Position numbers and translations under genes: made by a program. Shown piece after piece: positions 16,863 through 25,590 of a DNA stretch of 64,000 nt (positions are counted from its first letter, which is position 1; each line of letters starts with the position of its first letter). This stretch comes from Frateuria_A sp051900415 (GTDB taxonomy: Bacteria > Pseudomonadota > Gammaproteobacteria > Xanthomonadales > Rhodanobacteraceae). The stretch is taken from NCBI RefSeq assembly GCF_051900415.1, contig NZ_JBHZGL010000007.1, positions 124,001 to 188,000 of the forward strand, written 5' to 3'. Under the pieces are notes generated by a model that was not told the origin of the DNA, did no database searches, and saw only the letters and a program-made list of their open reading frames with translations.

Positions 16863-18005
16863 GTGGCATCCAGCGCCCCGCCCCCGGTACAGGCAGGCCA
16901 CGCACGCGGCAGCGTCGTGCTGGGCGTGGGCCGCGACGCGGCGCACTCCAGCCACGAGGCGGCCGCGCACGCGGCCATCGCGCAGCAGCTGGCCGACCTG
17001 CTGCACTACGACTTCGCCGGTGCCTACGTGCCGGGACAGCCCTATCCTGGCCCGCTCTACTTCGTGCCGGGCGACGTGCTGACCGGACTGGATACGGCTG
17101 CGGCCTGCGGCATCCGCAGTGCATCCGACCTTTTCGGCGGCGTGGTGCCGGACCGCGTGGTGGCCTCCAAGGCGATCACCCATCCCCTGGTCGACGCTCC
17201 CACGCGCGCGCCGGAAGGCTGGTCCGAGGCGTTCGCCGAGCGGGTGCGCGCCGTGGTGCTGCCCGGCTACAGCGCCTACGCGCCCGCCGATGCACGCCGC
17301 GCGGGGCGCGCACTGTTGCACCTGGGTCCCGTGCGCATCAAGCCGGCGCATGGCAACGCCGGTCGTGGCCAGCGGGTGGCCAGCGACATTGGCGAACTGG
17401 ATGCGATCATCGCCGACGTCGACGAGGACGCGCTCGCCAGCGATGGCCTGGTGCTGGAAACCGACCTGCGCGACCTGACCACCTGGAGCGTGGGCCAGGT
17501 CCGCGTGGATCACCACACCATCGCCTACTACGGCACCCAGTGGCTGACCCGCGACAACGCCGGCGAGGTGGCCTATGGCGGCTCCAGTCTGCGCGTGCAC
17601 CGCGGCGGCTTCGACGCACTGCTGCGTGAACCGCTGCCGCCGCCGGTGCGCGAGGCGGCCGCGCAGGCGCAGCTCTACGACGAGGCCGCGCGGCAATGCT
17701 TCCCGCGCATGTTCGCCTCGCGCCGCAATTACGACGTGGTGCAGGGCAAGGACCATCGCGGCCAGGCGCATGCCGGCGTGCTCGAGTCGTCCTGGCGTAT
17801 CGGCGGCGCCAGCGGCGCGGAGGCCGCCGCGCTGTTGCGCTTGCGCGACGAACCGGGTCGCCGCTGGCTCGGCGTGCGCACGGAGGAACGCTACGGGAGC
17901 GATGCCGAACCGCCGCCCGGCGCCACCGTGCTGTTCCGCGGCACCGACCCGGCAGTCGGCCCGCTACTGAAGTTCACCGTGGTGGAGGATGATGACGACA
18001 CGTAG
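16863..18005 (+). CDS. DUF3182 family protein, ATP-grasp-like
   Basis: 380 residues from GTG 16863 (GCGGAGA upstream). It matches the DUF3182 family of proteobacteria. Internal features look like an ATP-grasp core: VRIKPAHGNAGRGQRVAS (Lys plus a Gly-rich loop), LVLETDLRDLTTWSVGQV and a late RNYDVVQG. That suggests an ATP-dependent ligase, but this is inference. The frame runs 17 bases into the following alpha/beta hydrolase, so the two are translationally coupled. A CTAGCCT promoter-like element lies 47 bases upstream. Confidence 0.83.
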   Translation: MASSAPPPVQAGHARGSVVLGVGRDAAHSSHEAAAHAAIAQQLADLLHYDFAGAYVPGQPYPGPLYFVPGDVLTGLDTAAACGIRSASDLFGGVVPDRVVASKAITHPLVDAPTRAPEGWSEAFAERVRAVVLPGYSAYAPADARRAGRALLHLGPVRIKPAHGNAGRGQRVASDIGELDAIIADVDEDALASDGLVLETDLRDLTTWSVGQVRVDHHTIAYYGTQWLTRDNAGEVAYGGSSLRVHRGGFDALLREPLPPPVREAAAQAQLYDEAARQCFPRMFASRRNYDVVQGKDHRGQAHAGVLESSWRIGGASGAEAAALLRLRDEPGRRWLGVRTEERYGSDAEPPPGATVLFRGTDPAVGPLLKFTVVEDDDDT

Positions 18006-18768
18006 CGAAGACACCGACATCCTCGTCGACGGCGCGCGCATCGCCGGCACCGTGCTCGCCCCCGGCTCGACCATCCCCGGCGTGCTGTTCGTGCATGGCT
18101 GGGGCGGCTGCCGGGAACGCGACCTGGGCCGCGCCCAGCAGATCGCCGCACTGGGCTGCATCTGCCTGACCTTCGACATGCGAGGCCACGTGCGCACCGA
18201 GGCGATGCGCCAGACCGTCACCCGCGAGCAGAACCTCGCCGACGTCGTCGCCGCCTACGACCACCTGCGCTTGCAGCCCCACGTCGACCCCGATTCCATC
18301 CTGGTCGTCGGCGCCAGTTACGGCGGTTACCTCGCGTCGATCCTCACCTCGCTGCGTCCGGTCAAATGGCTCGCGTTGCGAGTCCCGGCGCTGTACGCGG
18401 ACGAGGACTGGGACAAACCCAAACGGTCGCTGCCACGCGCGCAACTGGACGCCTACCGCAGCCGCGTGCTCGAACCGGACGACAACCGCGCGCTGCGCGC
18501 CTGCAGCGATTTCCGCGGCGACGTGCTCGTCGTCGAGTCGGGCCACGACCACCTGGTCCCTCACCCGGCCATCGTCAGCTACCGCAACGCGTTCCGTCGC
18601 ACCCACTCGGTCACCTACCGGATCATCGACGAGGCCGACCATGCGCTCTCCAGTCCCGACTGCCAGCGCGCCTACACCTCGATGCTGCTGGGCTGGACCA
18701 CCGAAATGGTGTTCGGCGCCCGCGCCGGTCGCGGCCCCATGCAGACCTATCAGCCAGAATCTCCGTAG
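17989..18768 (+). CDS. Alpha/beta hydrolase
   Basis: 259 residues. Oxyanion-hole segment VLFVHGWGGCRERD, nucleophile elbow VGASYGGYLAS with S110, late acid in VVESGHDHLVPH, and catalytic His region DEADHALSS. No signal peptide, so cytosolic. It overlaps the DUF3182 gene by 17 bases. The substrate is unknown; small ester or peptide bonds fit the fold, and it may hydrolyse or release the DUF3182 product. Confidence 0.87.
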   Translation: MMTTRSEDTDILVDGARIAGTVLAPGSTIPGVLFVHGWGGCRERDLGRAQQIAALGCICLTFDMRGHVRTEAMRQTVTREQNLADVVAAYDHLRLQPHVDPDSILVVGASYGGYLASILTSLRPVKWLALRVPALYADEDWDKPKRSLPRAQLDAYRSRVLEPDDNRALRACSDFRGDVLVVESGHDHLVPHPAIVSYRNAFRRTHSVTYRIIDEADHALSSPDCQRAYTSMLLGWTTEMVFGARAGRGPMQTYQPESP

Positions 18769-18915
18769 CAAGTCGGCGCCAGCAACTTACCCAAGACGAA
18801 AAACAGCAGTGGAAAGGAACAAACCTAAAACGGTGGCTTTCGCACAAAAATCACTTTTGCTGCTGATAGAGTGACCAGGCTCAATGAGTGAGCGGTCCAT
18901 CAAGGGGACATGGCT

Positions 18916-19401
18916 ATGATCAAACACTTGTCGCGCCGTGCCATTTTCGCCGGCCTGGTCGTCATGGGTCTTTCGGCTCCTGTTTTCGCGTCCGAATCGT
19001 CAAGCACCGGCCTGGGCCAGGCCTGGCCGAACGCGCAAGACGTAAGCACCAACTCCAATTGGCATGTTTACGTCTTCACGGTCAACGGGATCCGGTACGT
19101 GCAGATCAACGACCTCAACGGCAACGTGCGTGGAGCTTTCGCCGCCGCCAATGGTCAGTTCCTGGTCCTGCCGATGGGTCGCGACGCGCAGCGCATCGCT
19201 ACGCCCCAGCAGCCGATGACGCTCGACAATAGCGTGGTTGCATTGACTTCGTACGCGCAAACTGTCTATCGCGACGCCGCCATTCAAGTTCAGGCCACGC
19301 CCCTGAGCAGCGGTGCGACGATGTTTACCGCGGCACCATCCACGACCACCTTGGTCGCCCCATGCGATAATCCGGCCGAGTGCAGCACCCACGTCGACTG
19401 A
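18916..19401 (+). CDS. Secreted protein of unknown function
   Basis: 161 residues from ATG 18916 (AAGGGG nine bases upstream; ATG 18910 is too close). Signal peptide KHLSRRAIFAGLVVMGLSAPVFA. The mature part has NWHVYVFTVNGIRYVQINDLNG and a paired-Cys C-terminus (APCDNPAECSTHVD). Base composition is visibly less GC-rich than its neighbours, and the 100 bases upstream are A-rich. No family was recognised. It ends at a strong terminator. Confidence 0.75.
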   Translation: MIKHLSRRAIFAGLVVMGLSAPVFASESSSTGLGQAWPNAQDVSTNSNWHVYVFTVNGIRYVQINDLNGNVRGAFAAANGQFLVLPMGRDAQRIATPQQPMTLDNSVVALTSYAQTVYRDAAIQVQATPLSSGATMFTAAPSTTTLVAPCDNPAECSTHVD

Positions 19402-19406
19402 AACCA

Positions 19407-19437
19407 AAAAAAAACCGCCGTTGAAGGCGGTTTTTTT
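19407..19437. terminator. Bidirectional intrinsic terminator
   Basis: AACCGCC (19413-19419), loop GTTGAA, GGCGGTT, then T7; the opposite side is an A8 run, so it can also stop transcripts from the reverse strand. It sits between the convergent genes ending at 19401 and 19464. Confidence 0.85.
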
Positions 19438-19463
19438 GTCACGAAGTCAGACGTCGCACGAAG

Positions 19464-21044
19464 TCAGACGAGCTCCGGGTCAAACAACAAGATGCTGATC
19501 CGGGTGCCCTCAGCCACGGAATACATCCGCGCCTTGCCACCGAAAACGGCGGCCCGGTCCTTTATGGCGCCCAGGCCCAGTCCGCTGGGGTTCAACGCGG
19601 CCTGCAGGCCATCCCAACGCACACGACTCAGCCGTTCGTAGTCAACGCTGGCTTCCACGCGAAGCAGCACCCAACGGCGCCTTCCAAACGATCCGCCCCT
19701 GAGCTTCATCTGGATGCGATTGAGGTTGCGACCAGCGCAGATCACGGCTATCGCTTCGTTGGCGAGGCGGTACAGCGCCAGATGGACGCTGCTGGAGAGC
19801 CCACCCAGCTTGGGGCCGTCGATATCGCACCAATACGCGACTCCTGCTTCGTCCAGGGCACGTGCCACCGAGCCCTCACGCAGCGCAGCCGGCAAGCCAC
19901 GCTCCCGCCAAGCCAGCGGATAGAGCGAATCGGCCAGGCGATAGATCTGGTGCTGGGTCACCGCCGCCTGGCGGTAGTAGGTGCGTTCGTCGGCTCCTGG
20001 CAGCAGGCAACGCAGGCGCCCGAGCAGTTGCGTGTAGGAGGCTTGAATCGCCCCGCTCATCTGTTCCAGAGCATATGCGGTCTGGCGCAGCTGCAGCTCG
20101 CCCAGGTGGAGGTTCCGCTGTGCCAACGCGAGCGTCAGCCGCGCATCGGCCTTTTCACGCTCCTCGCGTGTATGGAGCACTGCGATTCGCCCGCCGAGCA
20201 TCAACATGGTGGTTATCGCAAAGGCCACGAACACCTCGGCGTGCAGCGTCGCCGGGTCGTAGCGATGGGGCATGGCAAGCATCACCGCGATACTGGCGGC
20301 AGTACCGCCAACCGCCGCGCCGCGCCAGCCATACCGCAAAGCCAGCCACGTGACGGGAAGGAACATCGCAACGCGCGCCTCCTCGCTGGCAGCCCCCGCT
20401 GGCCCCAAGGCGAGCCATACCAACAACGCCAAGGTCGGCAGCAACAGGCAGACGGTTTCCATGGCCAACCGGCTTTCCGACAATCGCGCCCATAGCCGAC
20501 GCGCGCCGTGCGTCAACAGCTCCTCTCGCACCAGGAGCACCAGCGGAACCAGCGTAAGGCTGCCGAGGTAAAAGCCGATGACATACCAGCCCGCAGCCTC
20601 GCGGTATGCCACTCCAGGAGGCCCTTGCACCAGCAACAGCACAAGGAAGCTCATTGCCGCCCAGATGAGGGCCGTCGCCGACAGGCCAAGCAAAAGAATG
20701 TTGATGTCTGGTGCAAGGCCCGCCGGAAAGAGTCGGCGGCGCTCGCGGCACCATCGGACAACGGGCATCGCGAACACCATCGGGGGCGCCATCAGCGCGA
20801 GGGCCCACGGCCAACCGAATTCACCGGCGCAGGTAATGCCGGTATAGGCCAGAGGGATGAACTCGCCAACCACGAGCGCCGGCCAGTACCGGTAGGGCAA
20901 GAGCAACAACACGCTGAAGCGGAGCCCGGAGATGGGAACCCAGTGGGTAATCGTCACTTGGCGCAGGAGGAAGTACGCAAGCGCATAGGCGAGAGCGACA
21001 GCCACGTGCCCCAGCCAGAAGTTTGCCCTTATCCCTTTCAGCAT
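19464..21044 (-). CDS. MASE1-domain sensor protein with degenerate histidine-kinase core
   Basis: 526 residues. The first ~300 form the MASE1 integral-membrane sensor (eight or so helices, WVPISGLRFSVLLLLPYRYWP near the start). A coiled segment follows, then an HATPase-like domain: N-box-like LANEAIAVICAGRNLN and G-box-like GLGLGAIKDRAAVFGGKARM, GTRISILL, in the UhpB/NarX style. The position expected for the phosphoacceptor His reads SGAIQASYTQLLGRL, with no His. No response regulator is adjacent. It may be a partner or modulator of another sensor. Confidence 0.78.
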   Translation of the reverse strand: MLKGIRANFWLGHVAVALAYALAYFLLRQVTITHWVPISGLRFSVLLLLPYRYWPALVVGEFIPLAYTGITCAGEFGWPWALALMAPPMVFAMPVVRWCRERRRLFPAGLAPDINILLLGLSATALIWAAMSFLVLLLVQGPPGVAYREAAGWYVIGFYLGSLTLVPLVLLVREELLTHGARRLWARLSESRLAMETVCLLLPTLALLVWLALGPAGAASEEARVAMFLPVTWLALRYGWRGAAVGGTAASIAVMLAMPHRYDPATLHAEVFVAFAITTMLMLGGRIAVLHTREEREKADARLTLALAQRNLHLGELQLRQTAYALEQMSGAIQASYTQLLGRLRCLLPGADERTYYRQAAVTQHQIYRLADSLYPLAWRERGLPAALREGSVARALDEAGVAYWCDIDGPKLGGLSSSVHLALYRLANEAIAVICAGRNLNRIQMKLRGGSFGRRRWVLLRVEASVDYERLSRVRWDGLQAALNPSGLGLGAIKDRAAVFGGKARMYSVAEGTRISILLFDPELV

Positions 21045-21335
21045 CCTTCATCCCCTTCCCTTGGCCCGAACCAGGCCGCCCCGCCGACCGATGCGTACGC
21101 GGCGCAAATTCGCGCAACCTGACCATCTGACAGATCAAATTCAGGTGAAGCCGGGACGTCCGTCCCATGTCTTCACCACGCACGACGCATCCTAGCGTAC
21201 CCGATCGCCGCACTGCGGCGACCGTGGCAGAACGTGCCGGTTACGGGACTGCAATCCGCTGCACGAAGGGCTTCGGGCTTGCCCGCGCCGGAGCTACTGC
21301 CCCACAGTGTCGTCTCCCCCAAGAGAGGCGGCCAG

Positions 21336-21815
21336 ATGGAAATCGCGCTCTACCTGCTCGCCGCCTTGCTGATCCTCGGCGGCCTCGCCGGGACGGTGCT
21401 GCCGATCCTGCCGGGCATCCCGATGATCTTCGGGGGCATCTGGCTGGTCGCCGCGGTCGATGGTTACCGCCACCTGGGCCTCGCCTGGCTGCTGGTGATC
21501 GGCGCGCTGGGCGCGCTCGGCGTGCTGGTCGATTTCGTCGCCGGCGCGGTGGGCGCCAAGCGGATCGGCGCCAGTCCGCGGGCGCTCTGGGGCGCCACCA
21601 TCGGCACCTTGGTGGGCATGTTCCTGGGCATCCCCGGATTGATCTTCGGACCGTTCGTCGGCGCGCTGGTGGGCGAGCTTTCGGCCGGCACCAGCGTGCT
21701 GCGTTCGGCTCATGTCGGTGCCGGCACCTGGATTGGGCTGCTCGCCGGCACGCTGGTCAAGCTGGTGATCTCGTTCCTGATGGTCGGCCTGTTCGGCTTG
21801 GCCATGCTGCTCTAG
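21336..21815 (+). CDS. DUF456 domain-containing membrane protein
   Basis: 159 residues from ATG 21336 (AGAGAGGCGG upstream). Four to five hydrophobic helices with conserved glycines: LAGTVLPILPGIPMIFGGIW, DFVAGAVGAKRIGASPRALWG, GIPGLIFGPFVGALVGE. This is the DUF456 pattern of glycine-zipper-like membrane proteins. The function is unknown. It stands alone ahead of the DUF885 gene (69-base gap). Confidence 0.87.
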   Translation: MEIALYLLAALLILGGLAGTVLPILPGIPMIFGGIWLVAAVDGYRHLGLAWLLVIGALGALGVLVDFVAGAVGAKRIGASPRALWGATIGTLVGMFLGIPGLIFGPFVGALVGELSAGTSVLRSAHVGAGTWIGLLAGTLVKLVISFLMVGLFGLAMLL

Positions 21816-21884
21816 ACCCTAAGGCACAGGCACGCCTCGACCACACCCGCGTACGCTGCGCCATCACCCAAGAAGGAGCGTCCC

Positions 21885-23660
21885 ATGCGCAAGAGCCTCG
21901 CCCTCGCCCTGGCCGCCACGCTGGCGACCGCCGGATCGCTGCATGCGCAGGCCGCGCCCGACACCTGGGTCCAGCGCAGCAACGCCGACGCCAAGGTGCT
22001 GCTGGACACGATCGCCCGCTTCAGCCCCGAATTTGCCACCCAAGTCGGCGTACCCGGCTACGACACGAAAGTCGCCGACCTCAGGCCCGGTATCGACGAA
22101 CGCTCGCGGGCGGCGTTGGTGGAGGCCAAGGGCAAGCTCGAAAAGCTGCTCGCGACGGAGAAGGACCCGAACGTGCGCGAGGATCTCGACATCATGATCG
22201 AGGCCACCGCCCAGCAGATCGAAGGCATCGACCTCAACCACAAATACCTGCTGCCCTACAACGACGTTGGCTCGCTCATCTTCAGCGGCGAGTTCGCGCT
22301 GCTGAAGGACGACGTCGACGCCAAGCGCCGTCCGGCCGCGCTCGAGCGTCTTCAGTGCTACGTCGGCAAGGCGCCCGGCTGCACGCCGATCACCGAGCAG
22401 GCCAAGGCGCTGACCGCGGCGCGACTGGACGAGAAGCCGCTGCTGGGGCCGTACAAGGCCGAGATCGAGCAGAAGCTCGCCAACACACCGCGCTACGTCG
22501 AGGGCATCCGCCAACTGTTCGCCAAGTACAAGCTCGATACCCCCGAGGGCAAGGTCGCGCTGGACGCGCTCGACACGCAGCTGAAGGACTACGACGCCTG
22601 GGTACGCAGCACCGTGCTGCCGCGCGCACGCACCGACTTCCGCCTGCCCGAGCCGCTGTACGCCTTCAACCTCAAGCAGGTCGGCATCGACATCCCGCCC
22701 GAGCAGTTGATGAAGCAGGCCGAGCTCGAGTTCATGGAACTGCGCGGCATGATGCAGGCGCTGGCACCGGTGGTGGCCAAGGACGAAGGTATCGACGCCA
22801 CCGACTACCGCGATGTGTTCAAGGCGCTGAAGAAGCAACAGCTTGCCCGCGACCAGGTGGAGCCCTGGTACCACGAAGTGCTCGGCCACATCGAGGACAC
22901 CATCCGCGACAAGCGAATCGTCACGCTGCCCAAGCGCCAGATGCAGATGCGCCTGGCCTCGGAGGCCGAGGCTGCACAGGTACCCGCGCCGCACATGGAC
23001 CCACCGCCGTTCCTCAACAACCACGGCGAACGCGGCACCTTCGTGCTGACCATGGGCAACCCCGGCAACGGCAAGGACAACAGCCAGTCCTACGACGACT
23101 TCACCTTCAAGGCCGCCGCCTGGACGCTGACCGCGCATGAGGGCCGACCCGGACACGAACTGCAGTTCGCCGCGATGGTCGAGCGCGGCGTGTCGCTGGC
23201 GCGCAGCCTGTTCGCCTTCAACAGCGTCAACGTGGAAGGCTGGGCGCTGTATGCCGAGTCCGAGATGCTGCCCTACGAGCCGCCGGCCGGGCAGTTCACC
23301 GCGTTGCAGGCGCGCCTGATGCGAGCCGCCCGCGCCTACCTCGACCCGATGCTCAACCTGGGCCTGATCACCCGCGAGCGCGCACACGACGTGCTCACCG
23401 GGGATGTCGGCCTGTCCGAAGCCATGGCGCGCCAGGAACTGGATCGCTACACCTTCAACAGCCCCGGCCAGGCCACGGCGTATTTCTACGGCTACCTGCG
23501 CCTGCAACAGCTGCGGCTGGAAACCGAACTGGCGCTCGGCGACAAGTTCGACCGCAAGGCCTTCAACGACTTCGTGATCGGCCAGGGCCTGCTGCCGCCG
23601 GCGCAGCTGGCCGAAGCAGTGAAGACCCAGTTCGTACCGCAACAGAAGCAGAAGCACTGA
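21885..23660 (+). CDS. DUF885 family secreted peptidase-like protein
   Basis: 591 residues with a signal peptide (LALALAATLATAGSLHAQA) and AAGGAG upstream of ATG 21885. The DUF885 signature is present: TAHEGRPGHELQF (HExxxGHxxQ, zinc-binding-like) and NVEGWALYAESEM (E-G-W-xx-Y). These match gluzincin-like peptidases, most often treated as periplasmic or lipoprotein carboxypeptidases. The full family length (~580-600) is present. Confidence 0.88.
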   Translation: MRKSLALALAATLATAGSLHAQAAPDTWVQRSNADAKVLLDTIARFSPEFATQVGVPGYDTKVADLRPGIDERSRAALVEAKGKLEKLLATEKDPNVREDLDIMIEATAQQIEGIDLNHKYLLPYNDVGSLIFSGEFALLKDDVDAKRRPAALERLQCYVGKAPGCTPITEQAKALTAARLDEKPLLGPYKAEIEQKLANTPRYVEGIRQLFAKYKLDTPEGKVALDALDTQLKDYDAWVRSTVLPRARTDFRLPEPLYAFNLKQVGIDIPPEQLMKQAELEFMELRGMMQALAPVVAKDEGIDATDYRDVFKALKKQQLARDQVEPWYHEVLGHIEDTIRDKRIVTLPKRQMQMRLASEAEAAQVPAPHMDPPPFLNNHGERGTFVLTMGNPGNGKDNSQSYDDFTFKAAAWTLTAHEGRPGHELQFAAMVERGVSLARSLFAFNSVNVEGWALYAESEMLPYEPPAGQFTALQARLMRAARAYLDPMLNLGLITRERAHDVLTGDVGLSEAMARQELDRYTFNSPGQATAYFYGYLRLQQLRLETELALGDKFDRKAFNDFVIGQGLLPPAQLAEAVKTQFVPQQKQKH

Positions 23661-23675
23661 CCGCGCACCGGACCG

Positions 23676-23710
23676 CCTCTCCCCTGCATCGCAGGGGAGA
23701 GCTGGGGCCA
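23676..23710. repeat. CTCTCCCC palindrome downstream of the DUF885 gene
   Basis: CCTCTCCCCTGCATCGCAGG then GGAGAGCTGGGG: a member of the short dispersed palindromic repeat, probably serving as the transcript end of the DUF885 gene. Confidence 0.65.
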
Positions 23711-23821
23711 CCCGAACGCGGGCGCAAGAACCCCGCCGCTTCTTGCGTGAACCGGCAAGTGGTAGCGACTTTCGCGCCGCGGCCGAAGATCTGCACCACA
23801 CGTCCACGTTCCAGGCGAACC

Positions 23822-24210
23822 CGCCCCCTCACCCCAACCCTCTCCCCGGAGGGGAGAGGGAACCAAATGCGGCGCTCGCACACACGCCCACAAGTCCTCT
23901 TGCCTCAGCTCCCGAGCGCCCGCGGTAAAGCGGCGGCAGCTCCTCTAAGAGCAGGCGACTGACCAAGCAAGGCGAAGTGGCACCTAGCTTTTATCCCTCA
24001 CCGGGCTTAGCAGGCCATGTCTTTGGTTAGTTTCTTTGGGCCAGCAAAGAAAGTGACCCGAGCGCCGGCAGGCGATCGGAAGCCCGCGGCAGGCGAGCCC
24101 AGTCGCGGAGAGATCACGCAAAAACGAGGAGCAAGGCAGCGCTCCTGGGGACATCCCGGCGAGCCCCGGCCCTCACCCCAACCCTCTCCCCAGAGAGGAG
24201 AGGGAGCGAA
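23822..24210 (-). repeat. ~348-bp composite repeat, inverted copy
   Basis: Read on the reverse strand this segment follows the same order as the units at 29.5-30.4 kb: CTCTCCTCTCTGGGGAGAGG with GTTGGGGTGAGGGCCGG; GGCTCGCCTGCCGCGGGCTT; the AGTTTCTTTGGGCCAGCAAA hairpin; TAAGCCCGGTGAGGGAT; GCTCTTAGAGGAGCTGCCGC; then a closing CTCTCCCC palindrome at 23822-23861. It is a full-length unit in the opposite orientation. Short open frames within it are artefacts of the repeat. Confidence 0.85.
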
Positions 24211-24222
24211 AAGCGGGAGCTC

Positions 24223-24888
24223 TCAGTCGGGAATGACGTAAAGCAGCACAGCCAGGTAATGCAGCACGCTGGCAGCCAGCACGAACCCGTGCCATACCGC
24301 ATGATGGAACGGCAGCCGCTTGCACAGATAGAAAGGCACCCCCAGCGTGTAGGTCGCCCCACCCGCGATCAACAACACCAACCCACCCGGCGCCAGATGC
24401 GTGCGCAACGGCTCGAACGCCACCAGCGCCACCCAGCCCATCGCCACATAAATCGACACCGCCAGCCAGCGCGTCTGGATGCGCCGCAACAGCCCAAGCT
24501 CCAGCGCACTACCGACCAGCGCCAGCGCCCAGATCGTGCCGAACAACCCCCAGCCCCACGCTCCCGGCAGCACGATCAGCGTGAACGGCGTATAGGTCCC
24601 GGCAATCAGCAGGAAGATCGCAATGTGGTCGAGCGTACGCAGCACCCGCCGCGGCAGCTCGCCGGGAATGGCGTGATACAGGGTCGAGGCGGTGTAGAGC
24701 AGGATCAGCGTGGTACCGAACACCGCACAAGCCACCACCGCCCGCGCATCGCCGCGCAACGCGGCGAACGCCACCAGGGTCGCCAGGCCGCCGATACTGA
24801 GCAGAATGCCAATGCCGTGGATCAGCGTGCTGGCCAGTTCGTCACCGAAACGGTAGCGCGGCGGGCTGACGACGGAAGGCGCGGGCAT
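24223..24888 (-). CDS. Hemolysin III family (YqfA-like) membrane protein
   Basis: 221 residues from ATG 24888 (CAGGAG upstream). Seven hydrophobic helices of the PAQR/hemolysin III fold: RFGDELASTLIHGIGILLSI, TLYHAIPG, RTLDHIAIFLLIAGTYTPF and PFHHAVWHGFVLAASVLHY, with the conserved His residues and Asp that coordinate zinc in PAQR proteins. It is probably a membrane hydrolase rather than a haemolysin. Confidence 0.9.
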   Translation of the reverse strand: MPAPSVVSPPRYRFGDELASTLIHGIGILLSIGGLATLVAFAALRGDARAVVACAVFGTTLILLYTASTLYHAIPGELPRRVLRTLDHIAIFLLIAGTYTPFTLIVLPGAWGWGLFGTIWALALVGSALELGLLRRIQTRWLAVSIYVAMGWVALVAFEPLRTHLAPGGLVLLIAGGATYTLGVPFYLCKRLPFHHAVWHGFVLAASVLHYLAVLLYVIPD

Positions 24889-24952
24889 GGCAGGCTCCTG
24901 ACGGAAAGGCCGGGCGGCCACCTTACCATACCCGCGCGTACTGTTTTGCGAC

Positions 24953-24968
24953 GGACGTCTGGACGTCC
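24953..24968. promoter_or_regulatory. Tandem GACGTC palindromes upstream of hemolysin III gene
   Basis: GGACGTCTGGACGTCC consists of two adjacent 8-mers, each centred on GACGTC, 65 bases before the ATG at 24888 and in its promoter region. The spacing and sequence resemble paired met-box half-sites (AGACGTCT repeated; 13 of 16 positions agree), but the identity of any regulator is a guess. Confidence 0.35.
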
Positions 24969-24977
24969 AAGCCGGCT

Positions 24978-25418
24978 TTACTGTTCGATGATGAACGCGC
25001 CGAAGGAGACGCCCAGGTTCCAGCCCTCGCCCTTGCCGCTGAGCGCCAGGCCCACGTTGCCCTTGGTCAGCGCCTGCGCACCGGCCGATTCACCGGCGCC
25101 GGCGTGCGCTTCGGCGTTGGCGTAATGGCCGAGCACCTCGTGGATGTCGTACACGCCAGTGAACTTGCCGATGCCGTCCTCGATATGCGTCTTGCCGAAG
25201 GTCAGCCCGCCGCCCTTGGTGCGCAGCTTCACCTGCATGGTCTGGCCGTTGCTGCAACGGACCATGCCGGTGCCCTTGGCGGTCTTGTAGAACACCGACC
25301 AGCCCGACAGCGAGAAAGTCATCTTGCAGGAGATCTCGCCCGCATGCGCCGGGCCCGGCATCAGCACCAGTCCACCCACCAGCAGCGCCAGCGCGCCCAG
25401 TTGCTTCCACATCGTCAT
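24978..25418 (-). CDS. Periplasmic conserved protein, possibly DUF992-like
   Basis: 146 residues from ATG 25418, with GGGAGG five bases upstream; ATG 25412 is a second option. Signal peptide QLGALALLVGGLVLMPGPAHA. The mature part has two Cys (ISCKM, VRCSN) and many Gly-rich beta-like strands ending FGAFIIEQ. The pattern resembles DUF992 export proteins, with low certainty. It is transcribed toward hemolysin III but with its own start region. Confidence 0.7.
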   Translation of the reverse strand: MTMWKQLGALALLVGGLVLMPGPAHAGEISCKMTFSLSGWSVFYKTAKGTGMVRCSNGQTMQVKLRTKGGGLTFGKTHIEDGIGKFTGVYDIHEVLGHYANAEAHAGAGESAGAQALTKGNVGLALSGKGEGWNLGVSFGAFIIEQ

Positions 25419-25590
25419 GATTGCCTCCCTTTCGGCCCCCGCGGCCGCGCCGCTCGATTGTGCGGCAAAGCGCGCGGCAGCGGGAATGCTTGCGCAGGAG
25501 CGAAGAGCAGGCCTAGGCTGGTATCGCGTCGGCACGATTCCCTCTGCCTCCGGGCAGCGTGCCTGCGCCACAAGCACAGGAGGATCGCCC

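Noticed and set aside
24953..24968. Met-box (MetJ) site
   Set aside because: Similarity is only partial, and whether the organism has MetJ is unknown; the feature is kept as an unassigned palindrome pair.
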